Positions 47,553 to 56,783 of a DNA stretch of 64,000 nucleotides are shown here, in pieces (within the stretch, counting starts at the first letter, position 1; each line of letters starts with the position of its first letter). Made by a program: the position numbers and the translations under genes. The notes beneath the pieces were generated by a model. That model worked only from the letters and a program-made list of their open reading frames with translations, made no database searches and was not told where the DNA came from. The DNA is from JAJYRX01 sp041655275 (GTDB lineage Bacteria; Pseudomonadota; Gammaproteobacteria; Burkholderiales; Burkholderiaceae_B). The stretch spans positions 109,061 to 173,060 of the forward strand of contig JBBAFU010000006.1 of assembly GCA_041655275.1 (NCBI GenBank), given 5' to 3'.

Positions 47553-48215
47553 ATGCTTGCAGAACTCGCAGCCCTGGCTCTTGCCTGCGCTCCTGATATT
47601 CACCCGGTCACACTGCAGGCCGTGATCAAGCATGAGTCCAGGGCGCAGCAGTACGCCATCGGGGTCAACCGCAAGGGCCACCCACTGAAGCGTCAACCCC
47701 GCAGCCTGGAGGAAGCCACGGCGGCAGCGCAGACGCTGATTGACCAGGGCATCGACTTCGATGCCGGGCTGGGGCAGATCAATGTACGCAACTGGGCTTG
47801 GTTGAAGTTGGACACGACCACAGTGTTTGACCCCTGCAAAAACCTTGCTGCTGCACAAACCGTGCTGGCTGACTGCTATGCCCGGGCCTTGCCCTCACAC
47901 AAAGACCCGCAACAGGCGCTACGCGCCGCGCTGTCCTGCTACAACACCGGCAACTTCAGTCGTGGCTTTGCCAACGGCTATGTGGGGAAGGTACTGACCC
48001 AGGCAGGTATCAAGGTGCCTGCCCTGGTGCCGCTTGCCGAAGACACAACATCCCCGGCAACAACCGCCACACCGACCCAACCCTCAGCGAACCCTAAGCA
48101 GAAACCGCAGCCTGAAGCGCCGCCCGGCACACCCGACGGTTTCACCTCCAACCCGGCGACTGATGGCTTTGCCCAAAAGCCAGCCCGTGAACCCGATCAG
48201 CGTTCCGACACCTGA
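47553..48215 (+). CDS. virB1: VirB1-like lytic transglycosylase
   Basis: Peptidoglycan hydrolase that opens the cell wall for assembly of the conjugation channel. The SLT fold occupies about residues 10-155, with the catalytic Glu28 in KHESRAQQYAIGVN, then GLGQINVRNW and AALSCYNTGNF. The tail from about 165 is a Pro/Thr/Gln-rich low-complexity region, common in VirB1 homologues. There is no classical signal peptide, although residues 1-14 are moderately hydrophobic. It lies upstream of the pilin gene. Confidence 0.88.
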   Translation: MLAELAALALACAPDIHPVTLQAVIKHESRAQQYAIGVNRKGHPLKRQPRSLEEATAAAQTLIDQGIDFDAGLGQINVRNWAWLKLDTTTVFDPCKNLAAAQTVLADCYARALPSHKDPQQALRAALSCYNTGNFSRGFANGYVGKVLTQAGIKVPALVPLAEDTTSPATTATPTQPSANPKQKPQPEAPPGTPDGFTSNPATDGFAQKPAREPDQRSDT

Positions 48216-48295
48216 GCACGACCCACCGGCTCACCCCCTTTTCCCTTATCACCGTCACCCCTGCGCCGCCCGGTGTCTGGGGCAGGAGTCTTTCC

Positions 48296-48616
48296 ATGTC
48301 ATTACTGAATCACTTCAGAAACGCTACGCTACGCCTGCATATCTTCAACAGATGGACGACAGCCTTGCTGCTGTTCGGCATCACTCAGGCGGCATCGGCC
48401 CAATCCATCGGCGGGCTTTCCAGGGCGCAGACCACGCTGCAGACCTTGCGCGACAACTTGGATGTCATCCTGCCGATTGCCGCCATCATCATCGGCATCA
48501 TCATCTTTGTGTTGTATTCCGCAGAGGTCATGCGCAAGGATGACGCCATCCGCTGGGGTATTGGTGTGCTGCTGGCCGGATCAGCCGCTGAACTGGTTGT
48601 ACTGCTCTGGAAGTAA
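48296..48616 (+). CDS. virB2: VirB2-like conjugative pilin
   Basis: Pilin precursor of 106 residues. A long leader (about 1-36, cleavage near ASA) precedes two hydrophobic segments, VILPIAAIIIGIIIFVLY and WGIGVLLAGSAAELVVLLW, separated by a short positive loop (RKDDAIR). This layout is that of VirB2/TrbC pilins. It ends three bases before virB3. The protein is expected to form the mating pilus. Confidence 0.88.
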   Translation: MSLLNHFRNATLRLHIFNRWTTALLLFGITQAASAQSIGGLSRAQTTLQTLRDNLDVILPIAAIIIGIIIFVLYSAEVMRKDDAIRWGIGVLLAGSAAELVVLLWK

Positions 48617-48619
48617 GCC

Positions 48620-48940
48620 ATGAACGATCACACCTACCCCGTATTCAAGGGGCTGGGCCGCAAGGCCACCTTCATGGGGATTCCCACACGGCTGTTATTG
48701 GGTGCCTTCGCCGTTGTCGCGGTGATCGCCATGACGGCAGGGCTGGCGTGGTGGGGACTCCTGTTCGTGGTCATGCCTACCCTGGCCATCCTCACCCGCG
48801 ACGACGACAAAGCCCTGGACGTACTCTGGCTTGAGTTCAAGACCCGCAAACGCAACCGTAATCAGCGTTTCTGGAAGGGTTCCAGCTACGCCCTGCACGG
48901 CTACCACCGGCGCCGCCCCTGGCGCGCACTCATCCGATAA
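48620..48940 (+). CDS. virB3: VirB3-like inner-membrane protein
   Basis: Small bitopic or two-helix inner-membrane component (106 residues) of the T4SS. It has an N-terminal YPVFKGLGRKATFMGIP motif and two adjoining hydrophobic helices (about 24-60), followed by a basic cytoplasmic tail. The family partners with VirB4, whose gene begins 12 bases downstream. Confidence 0.88.
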   Translation: MNDHTYPVFKGLGRKATFMGIPTRLLLGAFAVVAVIAMTAGLAWWGLLFVVMPTLAILTRDDDKALDVLWLEFKTRKRNRNQRFWKGSSYALHGYHRRRPWRALIR

Positions 48941-48951
48941 AGGACGCCACC

Positions 48952-51396
48952 ATGACTGCTGCAGCCACTCTCGCCCTGGATGAACGGCGGGTTTCGCGCT
49001 ATCTGCCCTATTCCCACCATGTCACAGATCAGATCGTCGCCTGCGACAGCCACGAGTACCTGGCCGTCATCAAGGTGGCAGGGCGCGCGCCCGACGCCTA
49101 CGCTCAGGAGGAACTGAAGGAATGGATTGAAGCCCTGCATAACGTGCTGCGCGGCCTGCCCATGGGTTCGGTCGGCTTCTATTCCCACATCATCCGCCGC
49201 CGCGTTACCGAATACCCGGAAAGCACCTTCAGCCAACCCTTCGCCTCCCGGTTCGACGCGGCCTATCGCACCACCTTCGACGCAAGCGGTCTGATGATGA
49301 ATGACCTGTACCTGTCAGTGCTGGTTCACCCGGTCGAGGATCCGATACTTGGCACCTTCGCCAGTCTGGAAAAGGCCGACACCCAGCGCATCGCGCACTG
49401 GCAGGCGGAATCCATCGCTCGCCTCAGCGACATACTGCGTACCCTCAAAGCGGGCCTGTACCGCTACGACCCGCAGACGCTGGGGATTGTGGATCGAAAT
49501 GGCTTTGCCTTCAGTGAAACCGCTGAGTTCCTGGGCTTTTTGCTTTCGGGTTGGCACCGGCCTGTACCGCTTTCGCGGGAACGGCTACGCGACGCCCTGC
49601 CCTATGCCCGGCCCATTTTCGGCAAACATGGGGAGCTTGGTGAACTGCGCACCGTGGCAGACTCGCGCATCTTCGGCATGATGGAACTGCGCGATTACCC
49701 GGAAGCCAGCAAGCCCGGCCATCTGGATCGGCTGCTGGGCCTGCCGCACGAGTTTGTACTGACCCAATCCTGGGGGAGTCATACGGGAGCCGCCGCAAAG
49801 AAACTGGTGAAGCGCCATCAGAAGCTGCTGGTAGATTCCGGCGATGATGCCAGCAGCCAGGTGGGCCAGCTGACACAGGCCATGGATGACCTCACTGCCG
49901 GCCGCCTTGGCCTCGGCGACCACCACGCCACCCTGCTCATTTATGGCGACACGGCGGAAGGCGTGCGCCAGGCACTGGCGCATACCGCCACCGCCCTGGC
50001 TGAAGAAGCCATTGGCTTCAGGCCATTGGAAAAAGCCCTGGAAGCCGGCTTCTGGGCGCAACTGCCCGGTAATTGGCACTGGCGTCCGCGTCCGGTGCCG
50101 GTCACGTCGCTTAACTTCCTGTGTTTCTCCAGTCTGCATAACCAGCTGACGGGCAAGCCCGCTGGCAACCCCTGGGGGCCAGCCGTCACCATGCTCAAGA
50201 CACAGACCGGCAGTCCGTTCTTCTTCAACTTCCATGCTTCAGTGGAAGACCTGGACGAAACTGGCAAGCGACGCCCTGGCAACACCATGATTATCGGCAT
50301 GACCGGCACCGGCAAAACCGTGCTGCAGGGCATGCTGCTCACCCAGGCTCAGAAGTTCGGGGCAACGTGTGTGGTGTGGGATAAAGACCAGGGTATGCAG
50401 GTGCTCATCATGGCGCTGGGGGGTAGGTACTTCAACATTCGCTTGGGCGAAGCGACTGGCTGGAACCCGTTTCAGATGGAACCCACGAAAGGAAACGTGG
50501 CCTTCATGGTGCGGCTGGTTGTTTTCCTGGCCGAACGCCGGGGGGAAGCGGTCACCACCCGACAACATGCCGACATTACCCAGGCCGTGCAGCAGCTGAC
50601 CACACTGATCGACCGCGAAGCCCGCACGCTGTCCACCCTGAACACCCTGCTGCCCAACCCTTATAGCGACGATGACAGCACCAGCACCATTCATGCACGC
50701 CTGGCACCCTGGTGCCGGGGCGGTGAATACGGCTGGGTGTTCGATAACCCAGCGGATCAGCTGAGCCTGGCAAGCTATGACGGCAAACACGCCATTTTCG
50801 GCTTTGACCTCACCGAACTGCTGGACGATGACGCGGTACGCGGCGCGGCCACCATGTATTTGAAGCACCGCATCGACGCCCTGCATGACGGACGGCGCAT
50901 CATCAACCTATACGACGAATGCCAGCACCCGCTAAAGGACAAGCATTTCCAGGATGACATGCAGGACGCCAGCCGCACCATCCGCAAGAAAAATGGGGTA
51001 CTCGCCTTCGCTACACAGGAACCGGGAGCCATCACCGAAAACCCCGTCGGCCCCTCACTAGTTCAGCAGACCGCCACGCTGATTCTGCTACCCAACCCCA
51101 GAGCCAAAGCCCGCGACTACATCGAAGGATTCGGTCTCACCCCCGCCGAGTTTGAGCTACTGAAAACCCTGGGCGAAGCCAGCCGAAAGTTCCTGGTCAA
51201 GCAAGGCTCCAGCGTCACGGTGGCACAGTTGGACCTCTCCGGCTGCGAAGACGAACTGCTGGTGTTCTCCGGCAGCCCCGACATGGCAGAGATTGCGGAA
51301 CAGGCGGTCGCCCAGGCCGGGGCTGACCCGGCCAACTGGCTGCCGGTGTATCTGGATGCGGTTCGCCAAGGCCGCATTGTTCCGGCCACTTCATAG
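48952..51396 (+). CDS. virB4: VirB4-like T4SS ATPase
   Basis: Energises pilus biogenesis and substrate transfer at the inner membrane. At 814 residues it is standard length. The C-terminal motor has Walker A MIIGMTGTGKTVLQG near residue 450, Walker B IINLYDECQHPL, and motifs KKNGVLAFATQEPGAI and QTATLILLPNP. It also contains the N-terminal CagE/TrbE/VirB domain. It is the last of the uninterrupted virB1-B4 run before three accessory genes. Confidence 0.95.
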   Translation: MTAAATLALDERRVSRYLPYSHHVTDQIVACDSHEYLAVIKVAGRAPDAYAQEELKEWIEALHNVLRGLPMGSVGFYSHIIRRRVTEYPESTFSQPFASRFDAAYRTTFDASGLMMNDLYLSVLVHPVEDPILGTFASLEKADTQRIAHWQAESIARLSDILRTLKAGLYRYDPQTLGIVDRNGFAFSETAEFLGFLLSGWHRPVPLSRERLRDALPYARPIFGKHGELGELRTVADSRIFGMMELRDYPEASKPGHLDRLLGLPHEFVLTQSWGSHTGAAAKKLVKRHQKLLVDSGDDASSQVGQLTQAMDDLTAGRLGLGDHHATLLIYGDTAEGVRQALAHTATALAEEAIGFRPLEKALEAGFWAQLPGNWHWRPRPVPVTSLNFLCFSSLHNQLTGKPAGNPWGPAVTMLKTQTGSPFFFNFHASVEDLDETGKRRPGNTMIIGMTGTGKTVLQGMLLTQAQKFGATCVVWDKDQGMQVLIMALGGRYFNIRLGEATGWNPFQMEPTKGNVAFMVRLVVFLAERRGEAVTTRQHADITQAVQQLTTLIDREARTLSTLNTLLPNPYSDDDSTSTIHARLAPWCRGGEYGWVFDNPADQLSLASYDGKHAIFGFDLTELLDDDAVRGAATMYLKHRIDALHDGRRIINLYDECQHPLKDKHFQDDMQDASRTIRKKNGVLAFATQEPGAITENPVGPSLVQQTATLILLPNPRAKARDYIEGFGLTPAEFELLKTLGEASRKFLVKQGSSVTVAQLDLSGCEDELLVFSGSPDMAEIAEQAVAQAGADPANWLPVYLDAVRQGRIVPATS

Positions 51397-51405
51397 GAAT
51401 GACCC

Positions 51406-51951
51406 ATGAAACACAATGCTAACGAACGTGAGAAGCAGCAGGCGCTGGATGAAGAGCGACGCCAGACACAGGCTCGTGATGATTTGCAGGCAACGAAAGA
51501 TCAGGACTTCTATACGCGGCTGGGCCTGCACGGCCCGGACGAAGACCGCCCGGGAGAAACTTTCCTGATCTCGGTCTATAGCGAACACTGGACGCACGAA
51601 GACCTGGAAGCGGGGGAAACTAACACCCGTGACATCGAACTCGACCGGGTCACCGTGAATGCTGACGATCTCGAACGACACGGGCAGGGCTACGGCGTGA
51701 CCGAACCGTCATGCAGCGACCCGCGCATGAGCCCGGACATCTGGTTTTCTTCGTCCTACCCGCGTCAGGATCGCGCTTATTTTGAGCAAGATGTTCAAAA
51801 ATATTACAGCCTGCATGTCCATGAAGTGAATGGTCAGCGCCCTACTTCGCAAGATTATCAGCGGGTAGCCGACCTCGTTGGCGCACGCTTCGATCATGCG
51901 CTAAGGGTCTCACCACAGCATGATCAGGAAGGACCGGACCTGTGCCTTTAA
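51406..51951 (+). CDS. Hypothetical protein, accessory gene after virB4
   Basis: A 181-residue soluble, acidic protein that I do not recognise. The first 35 residues are a highly charged helix (EREKQQALDEERRQTQARDD). The rest has no obvious motif or membrane segment. A good ribosome site (AGGAATGACCC) precedes the ATG, nine bases after virB4, so it is read with the mating operon. Its base composition is less GC-rich than virB4. It overlaps the next small gene by ten bases. Confidence 0.6.
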   Translation: MKHNANEREKQQALDEERRQTQARDDLQATKDQDFYTRLGLHGPDEDRPGETFLISVYSEHWTHEDLEAGETNTRDIELDRVTVNADDLERHGQGYGVTEPSCSDPRMSPDIWFSSSYPRQDRAYFEQDVQKYYSLHVHEVNGQRPTSQDYQRVADLVGARFDHALRVSPQHDQEGPDLCL

Positions 51952-52133
51952 CCCGTCCCCACCTTCAAATTCAGCCCACTGCCAATGAGATAGCCGGCAT
52001 GGCCTGGTGGAACAATCTGAAACCTATTGAACGTGTTTGCTGGCTTACAACTGCCGGACACGCTTGCTGCGTGGCCGACGCCTGGGCAGCGTACAAACGC
52101 AGCCAGGAGCTTACTGACAACCGTCCACCATAG
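51942..52133 (+). CDS. Small conserved-looking hypothetical protein (WWN-type)
   Basis: A 63-residue protein from a GTG start with an AAGGA site eight bases upstream; an ATG at 51999 would give a 44-residue version. The core AGMAWWNNLKPIERVCWL then ADAWAAYKR resembles small proteins often encoded on conjugative elements, in my recollection. No function is known to me. It lies within the block between virB4 and virB5. Confidence 0.5.
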   Translation: MPLTRPHLQIQPTANEIAGMAWWNNLKPIERVCWLTTAGHACCVADAWAAYKRSQELTDNRPP

Positions 52134-52142
52134 GAAGACCCA

Positions 52143-52523
52143 ATGAAACGAAGACATTTCATCGCCGCTGCCGGAGCCACCGCCCTGCTGAGCATCTTGG
52201 CGGGGTGCAAGACTGAACCCAAGGGCGAGAAATTCATCGGCCATTGGTTCTCGGATAACGGTCGTTACCCGCCGACCCTAGTCCACATTGAACGGAACAA
52301 CGACACGTTTCTGTTCACAGAAACCGCATGGAACAACCTCGGCAAAGTTGGATACCGGTCCAATACCGTGCCGGCCACACTCAACGGCGCAGACAATATC
52401 CTGGTCGTCGGCGACAGAACACACATTGCCTACAAAGAGGCTGACGATGAAATTGTCTCGGACAACCTGAAGGCCCGCCGCATCACGGAAGCCGAATACC
52501 AGGCAGCCGCTTCCAAGCAATAA
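52143..52523 (+). CDS. Putative lipoprotein, possible exclusion or accessory factor
   Basis: A 126-residue protein with a lipobox LAGC at about residues 19-22, preceded by MKRRHFIAAAGATALLS. The twin arginine before the hydrophobic stretch could even suggest Tat export. The mature part is small, polar and not recognised. Small lipoproteins encoded between virB genes often act in entry exclusion, but those genes usually lie next to virB5/virB6, so this is only a possibility. It is the last rightward gene before the minus-strand insertion. Confidence 0.6.
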   Translation: MKRRHFIAAAGATALLSILAGCKTEPKGEKFIGHWFSDNGRYPPTLVHIERNNDTFLFTETAWNNLGKVGYRSNTVPATLNGADNILVVGDRTHIAYKEADDEIVSDNLKARRITEAEYQAAASKQ

Positions 52524-52644
52524 TTCGTACGTGCTCAGACCTAATCTGAAAACATTATCAACTGCTGAAAGACAGAGAACAACCAGAAGCGGACTGTTAA
52601 GCTGGTTGAGCATGGTTAGATGATGATGGTGCTTCTGAGCTCTG

Positions 52645-53181
52645 TTAAAACTCCCTAGCGTGCGGCCCCATCCCAGGCGGCCCGTTCGGCCCATCAGCCT
52701 CGCAAATAGCAATTATTCGAGCTGCTAGCTGGATCGCCGTGTCACACCGATATGAGGTAAAGCGATCTTTACTGTCGTTGGCCATGCTGGGTCTTATGAC
52801 CCATTTGCCGGAGATGTTGCGCGCGATCTGTGGCAGTTCAAACATCGGTATGAGCCATGTGGCGACGAAGTCTGTCAAATCGTCGTTGCACAGGGCGCCA
52901 ACGAGATAAGCACGCCGCGCTTCATTGAAAGTGGTGTGCCGCACTTCGAAGTGAACTGTGTGTCCGCGTTCTTCTGAGCCGACTCTTCGCAATGTCTTCG
53001 TTCGGCACTTCAGTTGGACGGCGGCGGAGTTGCCGGTCTGCTTATCGTAGAAAAGCACGTCGAGGCCATCATCGTCAGCCAGTGGCTGGAATGGTGATAG
53101 CCTTCCGTCACTTGCTTTCATCACGGCGTTGATAAGCAAGTTTTCGCCAATTGCTCCAATTTGGGTGGATGTAAGTGCCAT
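52645..53181 (-). CDS. Predicted PD-(D/E)XK-type nuclease-fold protein, inserted in the virB operon
   Basis: A 178-residue protein read against the direction of the mating genes. It shows a pattern of the restriction-endonuclease fold: Glu13 in GAIGEN, Asp41 in DDGLDVLFYD and Gln56-Leu-Lys58 in AAVQLKCRTKT, 15 residues later. The remainder has no motif I know. GAGGAG nine bases before the ATG supports real translation. Base composition is visibly lower in GC than the virB genes, suggesting separate acquisition. It could be a defence, anti-competitor or stability nuclease; whether it cuts DNA is inferred, and the fold call itself rests on three residues. Confidence 0.55.
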   Translation of the reverse strand: MALTSTQIGAIGENLLINAVMKASDGRLSPFQPLADDDGLDVLFYDKQTGNSAAVQLKCRTKTLRRVGSEERGHTVHFEVRHTTFNEARRAYLVGALCNDDLTDFVATWLIPMFELPQIARNISGKWVIRPSMANDSKDRFTSYRCDTAIQLAARIIAICEADGPNGPPGMGPHAREF

Positions 53182-53334
53182 TCGGTAATTCTCCTCGTGG
53201 CATGCATAGTAACGAAAGAAGGATCGTCACAGACAATCTAAGGCAGCACACGCCATCCACGCCCGTTCTCGACAGAGACCTACACAACGCACGGCGACTT
53301 AGCTCGCCATCACTATTACCCCCGGAGTTCTCCC

Positions 53335-54039
53335 ATGACACGCTACAAGCATCTTGCGGCGGGCATTGCCCTGGCCGCTGTTTTCATGAATCCTGCCCGC
53401 GCCAGCGGCATCCCTACGGTCGATGCTGCCACCATTGCCCAACTGCAGGAACAGCTTCTGACCGCCCGCGACCAGTTGAAGAACCTGACGGATCAACTGG
53501 CAACAGCCAAGCAGCAGCTTGCCGCATTCACGCAGTCCAGCGGCTACGGTGTCATTCCCAATGATTACGCCATCCGCGATCAGCTTCGCGCTGCGCTGCC
53601 CTCCAACGCTCAAGACTTGCTCAACCGTTCCGGTAGCTCAGGTTTGAACGGGGATGTTTCCCGAATCACCGATGATGTCATGGCGCCAGTGAGCTTCGCC
53701 GAAGACAGACAGGAGCTGTCAAAACGGTCGCTGAACATTGAGGCCACCGCGAAAGCCATGAGTGAGCGGGCCTACGACTCGATGACTCAGCGGCTGGCCA
53801 ACGTCGATGCCCTGCAGGATCAGATCAACCAGACGGCCAACCCCAAGGAAATAGCGGAACTGCAGGCCCGCATACAGATTGAGCAAGCGAATATCTCAGC
53901 CGAACAGACCCGCATTCAGCTTGCTGCACAGCAACTGGATGCGGAACGACAACTGCTGCAGGCCCGGGCTGAACGTGTCTATGGTGGATGGTTTGGGAGC
54001 AAGCCAGCGTCAGACTCCTCCCCCGGCGCGGCTGAATAG
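53335..54039 (+). CDS. virB5: VirB5-like minor pilin/adhesin
   Basis: Secreted pilus-tip component of 234 residues. Residues 1-23 are a signal peptide ending in ARA. The mature protein is mostly long amphipathic helices (TIAQLQEQLLTARDQLKNL then LQARIQIEQANISAEQTRIQ), as in TraC/VirB5. It resumes the virB order after the accessory block and precedes virB6 by 12 bases. VirB5 sequences diverge strongly, so the call leans partly on position. Confidence 0.85.
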   Translation: MTRYKHLAAGIALAAVFMNPARASGIPTVDAATIAQLQEQLLTARDQLKNLTDQLATAKQQLAAFTQSSGYGVIPNDYAIRDQLRAALPSNAQDLLNRSGSSGLNGDVSRITDDVMAPVSFAEDRQELSKRSLNIEATAKAMSERAYDSMTQRLANVDALQDQINQTANPKEIAELQARIQIEQANISAEQTRIQLAAQQLDAERQLLQARAERVYGGWFGSKPASDSSPGAAE

Positions 54040-54050
54040 GCCAGCACGCC

Positions 54051-55001
54051 ATGGCCAGCCTCACTCCATCCGTCGCGGCACCCACTACGCCAAGCAACAT
54101 AGCTGAATGGGTCATGACGCAAACTGAAGGTATCCTCAGCGATGCCATCAACGGGCCGATGCAGGCACTGTTCGAAGCACTCATGCCGGTCATCGTGGTG
54201 GGCCTGACTTTGCAATTCGTTGTGTATGCGTTTGCGCTCATGCACGGTCAGAGCAATATGACCGTCACCGAGTTCTTCCGCAAAGCCATTCTCGTGGCGA
54301 TTGTGTCCATGATCTTTGGGGCCGGCGGCCTGTATCAGAACGACATCGCCAAAACCATGATCGCACTGCCTGACGATGTCACACAGCTCGCACTCGGCAC
54401 GGGCAACGTGGCGGCAGAAGTCGATAAGCTGCAGAACGAGACCAGTGAGGCATCCAATGCCATGCTTGGTTCCAGCGACCGGCCCTGGTACAACTTCATG
54501 CCTTCCACGAGGGAAGTGCTGGTCAGCATCCTGGCGACGCTGTTGCGGATCAATGCAGCAGTCGTAGGCAGCATCATCATGGTCATTGTGGTGGTCTGCA
54601 AAGTCGGCATGGCACTGGTGGTTGCAGCAGGGCCGCTCTTCATCGCCGCGACATTGTTCGAGCCAACAAAACCTCTCTTCAATAACTGGGTTTCACAAGC
54701 ATTGAACTTTGTCTTCCTGGCCTTGCTTGCTGGCCTGGTCTTCGGCCTTATCCTGCAACTCAACATCCAGCTGATCCGCATGATCGCGGACCAGATCGAA
54801 ACAGGGATGGCCGACGTGCTTTCACTGTTCGGAGCTCAAGTTCTGGTCGGAGCCGCAAGCCTCGTCATCATGATTCTGATCCCCGGCCTTGCCGCCGGCC
54901 TCTCCAACGGCTTCGGCGCTCAACTCGGTGTCGGCTCCGCCGCCCGGGCCGCGTTCTCTGTTCTACGTCTGCGCAGCATGCTGCGCCTGCGCGCCAAGTA
55001 A
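54051..55001 (+). CDS. virB6: VirB6-like polytopic inner-membrane protein
   Basis: Inner-membrane channel component of 316 residues with six or so hydrophobic segments between about 40 and 285. The central loop and the conserved Trp/Phe-rich KPLFNNWVSQALNFVFLALL are typical of VirB6/TrbL. The tail is Ala/Arg-rich. It follows virB5 closely and is 76 bases from virB7. Confidence 0.9.
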   Translation: MASLTPSVAAPTTPSNIAEWVMTQTEGILSDAINGPMQALFEALMPVIVVGLTLQFVVYAFALMHGQSNMTVTEFFRKAILVAIVSMIFGAGGLYQNDIAKTMIALPDDVTQLALGTGNVAAEVDKLQNETSEASNAMLGSSDRPWYNFMPSTREVLVSILATLLRINAAVVGSIIMVIVVVCKVGMALVVAAGPLFIAATLFEPTKPLFNNWVSQALNFVFLALLAGLVFGLILQLNIQLIRMIADQIETGMADVLSLFGAQVLVGAASLVIMILIPGLAAGLSNGFGAQLGVGSAARAAFSVLRLRSMLRLRAK

Positions 55002-55077
55002 GCCCTTCCCCACCCGCTGCCCAGCGGGGCCATCACACCTTTCCTTCTGCCCACGCGGCAGGACAGGAGCCCATCTC

Positions 55078-55215
55078 ATGCAAAAACTCATTGCCGCCCT
55101 GGCGCTGGCCGGACTGCTGGCCGGCTGCGCCTTTCATGCGCCGCAACCACCGCAGCCCGCTGACGGGCCGCGTGTGCCGGTGAACGCCAGCGCACCGATT
55201 CTCAAAGGAGTCTGA
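55078..55215 (+). CDS. virB7: VirB7-like lipoprotein
   Basis: A 45-residue outer-membrane lipoprotein. The signal ends in the lipobox LLAGC (Cys near residue 17), and the mature part is Pro-rich with RVPVN, the short motif by which VirB7/TraN proteins grip VirB9. An AGGACAGGAG-type site lies upstream of the ATG. It sits exactly between virB6 and virB8, three bases before the latter. It is too short for routine gene callers but well supported by position and lipobox. Confidence 0.8.
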   Translation: MQKLIAALALAGLLAGCAFHAPQPPQPADGPRVPVNASAPILKGV

Positions 55216-55218
55216 ACC

Positions 55219-55905
55219 GTGCCAGAACCTCTCAAGTCTGAAGAAGTTGCAGCCTGGCTCGAACAATCGCGCGGCCTGGAGCGCGACCACCTGGGCGAAC
55301 TGGTCACCAGCCGCAAGCGCGCCTGGCAGGTTGCCATGGGCGCGGGGGTGATCGCCTTTGCCGCCGTCGCCGCCGTGGCGGGCCTGACACCCCTGAAGCA
55401 GCCGCCTGAAATGTATGTGGTGCGCGTGGACAACGCCACCGGCAGCATCGAGCATGTCAGCACCCTGGGCGAGCCGATGGAAGACTATGGCCAGCGCATC
55501 GCCAAGTATTTCCTGAACACCTACGTGCTGAATTGCGAAGGCTACAGCTGGCAGACCATCCAGGAGCAATTCGACACCTGCGCCCTGCTGTCCTCTCCCC
55601 CCATTCAAGTGCAGTACGGTAAGCGTTTTGAAGGGCGGGACGCCGTAACCACGCGCCTTGGCACCCTGGGTACCGTGGATGTTCAGGTTCACTCCATCAC
55701 TCTGGGCACAAATCAGGCAGCCATTGTGCGCTTCACCAAGACGGAACGCGAAGTCACTACCGGCAACATCACCAGGACGCGGCACCTGATCGCCACCATG
55801 GCCTACCAGTACGCCGACGTTCCCCTCACAGAAGCCGTCGCCCGTCGCAACCCGCTGGGCTTTCAAGTTGTGCGCTACGACCTGGCCGCCGACCTCTCGC
55901 GCTGA
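55219..55905 (+). CDS. virB8: VirB8-like inner-membrane assembly factor
   Basis: Bitopic scaffold of the T4SS, 228 residues. A cytoplasmic N-terminus precedes one membrane helix (about 36-56). The NTF2-like periplasmic domain carries YVVRVDNATGSIEHV, then FLNTYVLNCEGYSW and NPLGFQVVRYDLA at the end. The GTG start is three bases after virB7. An AAAGGAG site immediately upstream supports it. Confidence 0.9.
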   Translation: MPEPLKSEEVAAWLEQSRGLERDHLGELVTSRKRAWQVAMGAGVIAFAAVAAVAGLTPLKQPPEMYVVRVDNATGSIEHVSTLGEPMEDYGQRIAKYFLNTYVLNCEGYSWQTIQEQFDTCALLSSPPIQVQYGKRFEGRDAVTTRLGTLGTVDVQVHSITLGTNQAAIVRFTKTEREVTTGNITRTRHLIATMAYQYADVPLTEAVARRNPLGFQVVRYDLAADLSR

Positions 55906-55931
55906 CCCGACCTGGATCAGAAGGAATCCCC

Positions 55932-56783
55932 ATGTTTGAACTCTTACCACGCAGGCGGGCGGTGGCGCTGCTGCTGTGTCTGACTCTGCCAGCCAGCGCC
56001 TGGGCCCTTGAGACGCCCCGCTCTTCACGGCTCGACCATAGAGTGCGCTATGTCAACTATGACGCGGCCAACGTGATCCAGCTGGATGCGGTGATCGGTG
56101 TTGCCACCCACATCATGCTGGAACCCGGCGAAACCTATCAGTATCACGTCTTTGGCGACAGCCAGGCTTACGCCTTCACGTACAAGAACCACCACCTGTT
56201 CTTCAAGCCCACCGCCGAAGACGCTCACACCAACCTGATTGTTATCACTGACCGGCGGGAATACAGCTTCCGACTGTCCTACAGCCATGACCGCAGCGCC
56301 CCGGCCCTTTACAAGCTGGTGATGCGCTACCCCGAAGTGGAAGCCCGCATGAAAGCACAGGCCGCACAGAAGGCAGCGGTTGAGCGCTCGTTGCAGGCGT
56401 CTGCCGGCACGATGAACTGGCAGGCATACACCCGAAGTGGCAACGCCAGTATTGCCCCCGTTCACGCCTGGGATGATGGCCGTCATACCTGGCTGCAATT
56501 CCCGCCGGAAACCGACATGCCCACGGTGTACCGCGTAACCCCTGACGGCCAGGAGGTCATCACCAACTACCACATGGCCGATGAACGGACGATGGTGCTG
56601 CATCGCACCTCTCCACGCTGGCATCTGCGCCTGGGCAACCAGGTACTGGCCATCCATAACGAAGCCTTTGGCCTGACCCCTGTACCCGCCCATACCGGCA
56701 CAGCTTCCCCCGCCGTTCGGCGCACAGTGAAAGGCGCGACAGCGCCTGTACCGACGCTGAGGATTCGGGAGATCACGCCATGA
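55932..56783 (+). CDS. virB9: VirB9-like outer-membrane core component
   Basis: Periplasmic/outer-membrane core subunit of 283 residues. The signal peptide ends near SAWA (about 25). The N-terminal domain has RVRYVNYDAANVIQLDAVIG, the C-terminal beta domain has RHTWLQFPPETDMPTVY, and YHMADERTMVLHR follows. Both are standard for the VirB9/TrbG family. Its stop overlaps the virB10 start (ATGA). Confidence 0.92.
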   Translation: MFELLPRRRAVALLLCLTLPASAWALETPRSSRLDHRVRYVNYDAANVIQLDAVIGVATHIMLEPGETYQYHVFGDSQAYAFTYKNHHLFFKPTAEDAHTNLIVITDRREYSFRLSYSHDRSAPALYKLVMRYPEVEARMKAQAAQKAAVERSLQASAGTMNWQAYTRSGNASIAPVHAWDDGRHTWLQFPPETDMPTVYRVTPDGQEVITNYHMADERTMVLHRTSPRWHLRLGNQVLAIHNEAFGLTPVPAHTGTASPAVRRTVKGATAPVPTLRIREITP

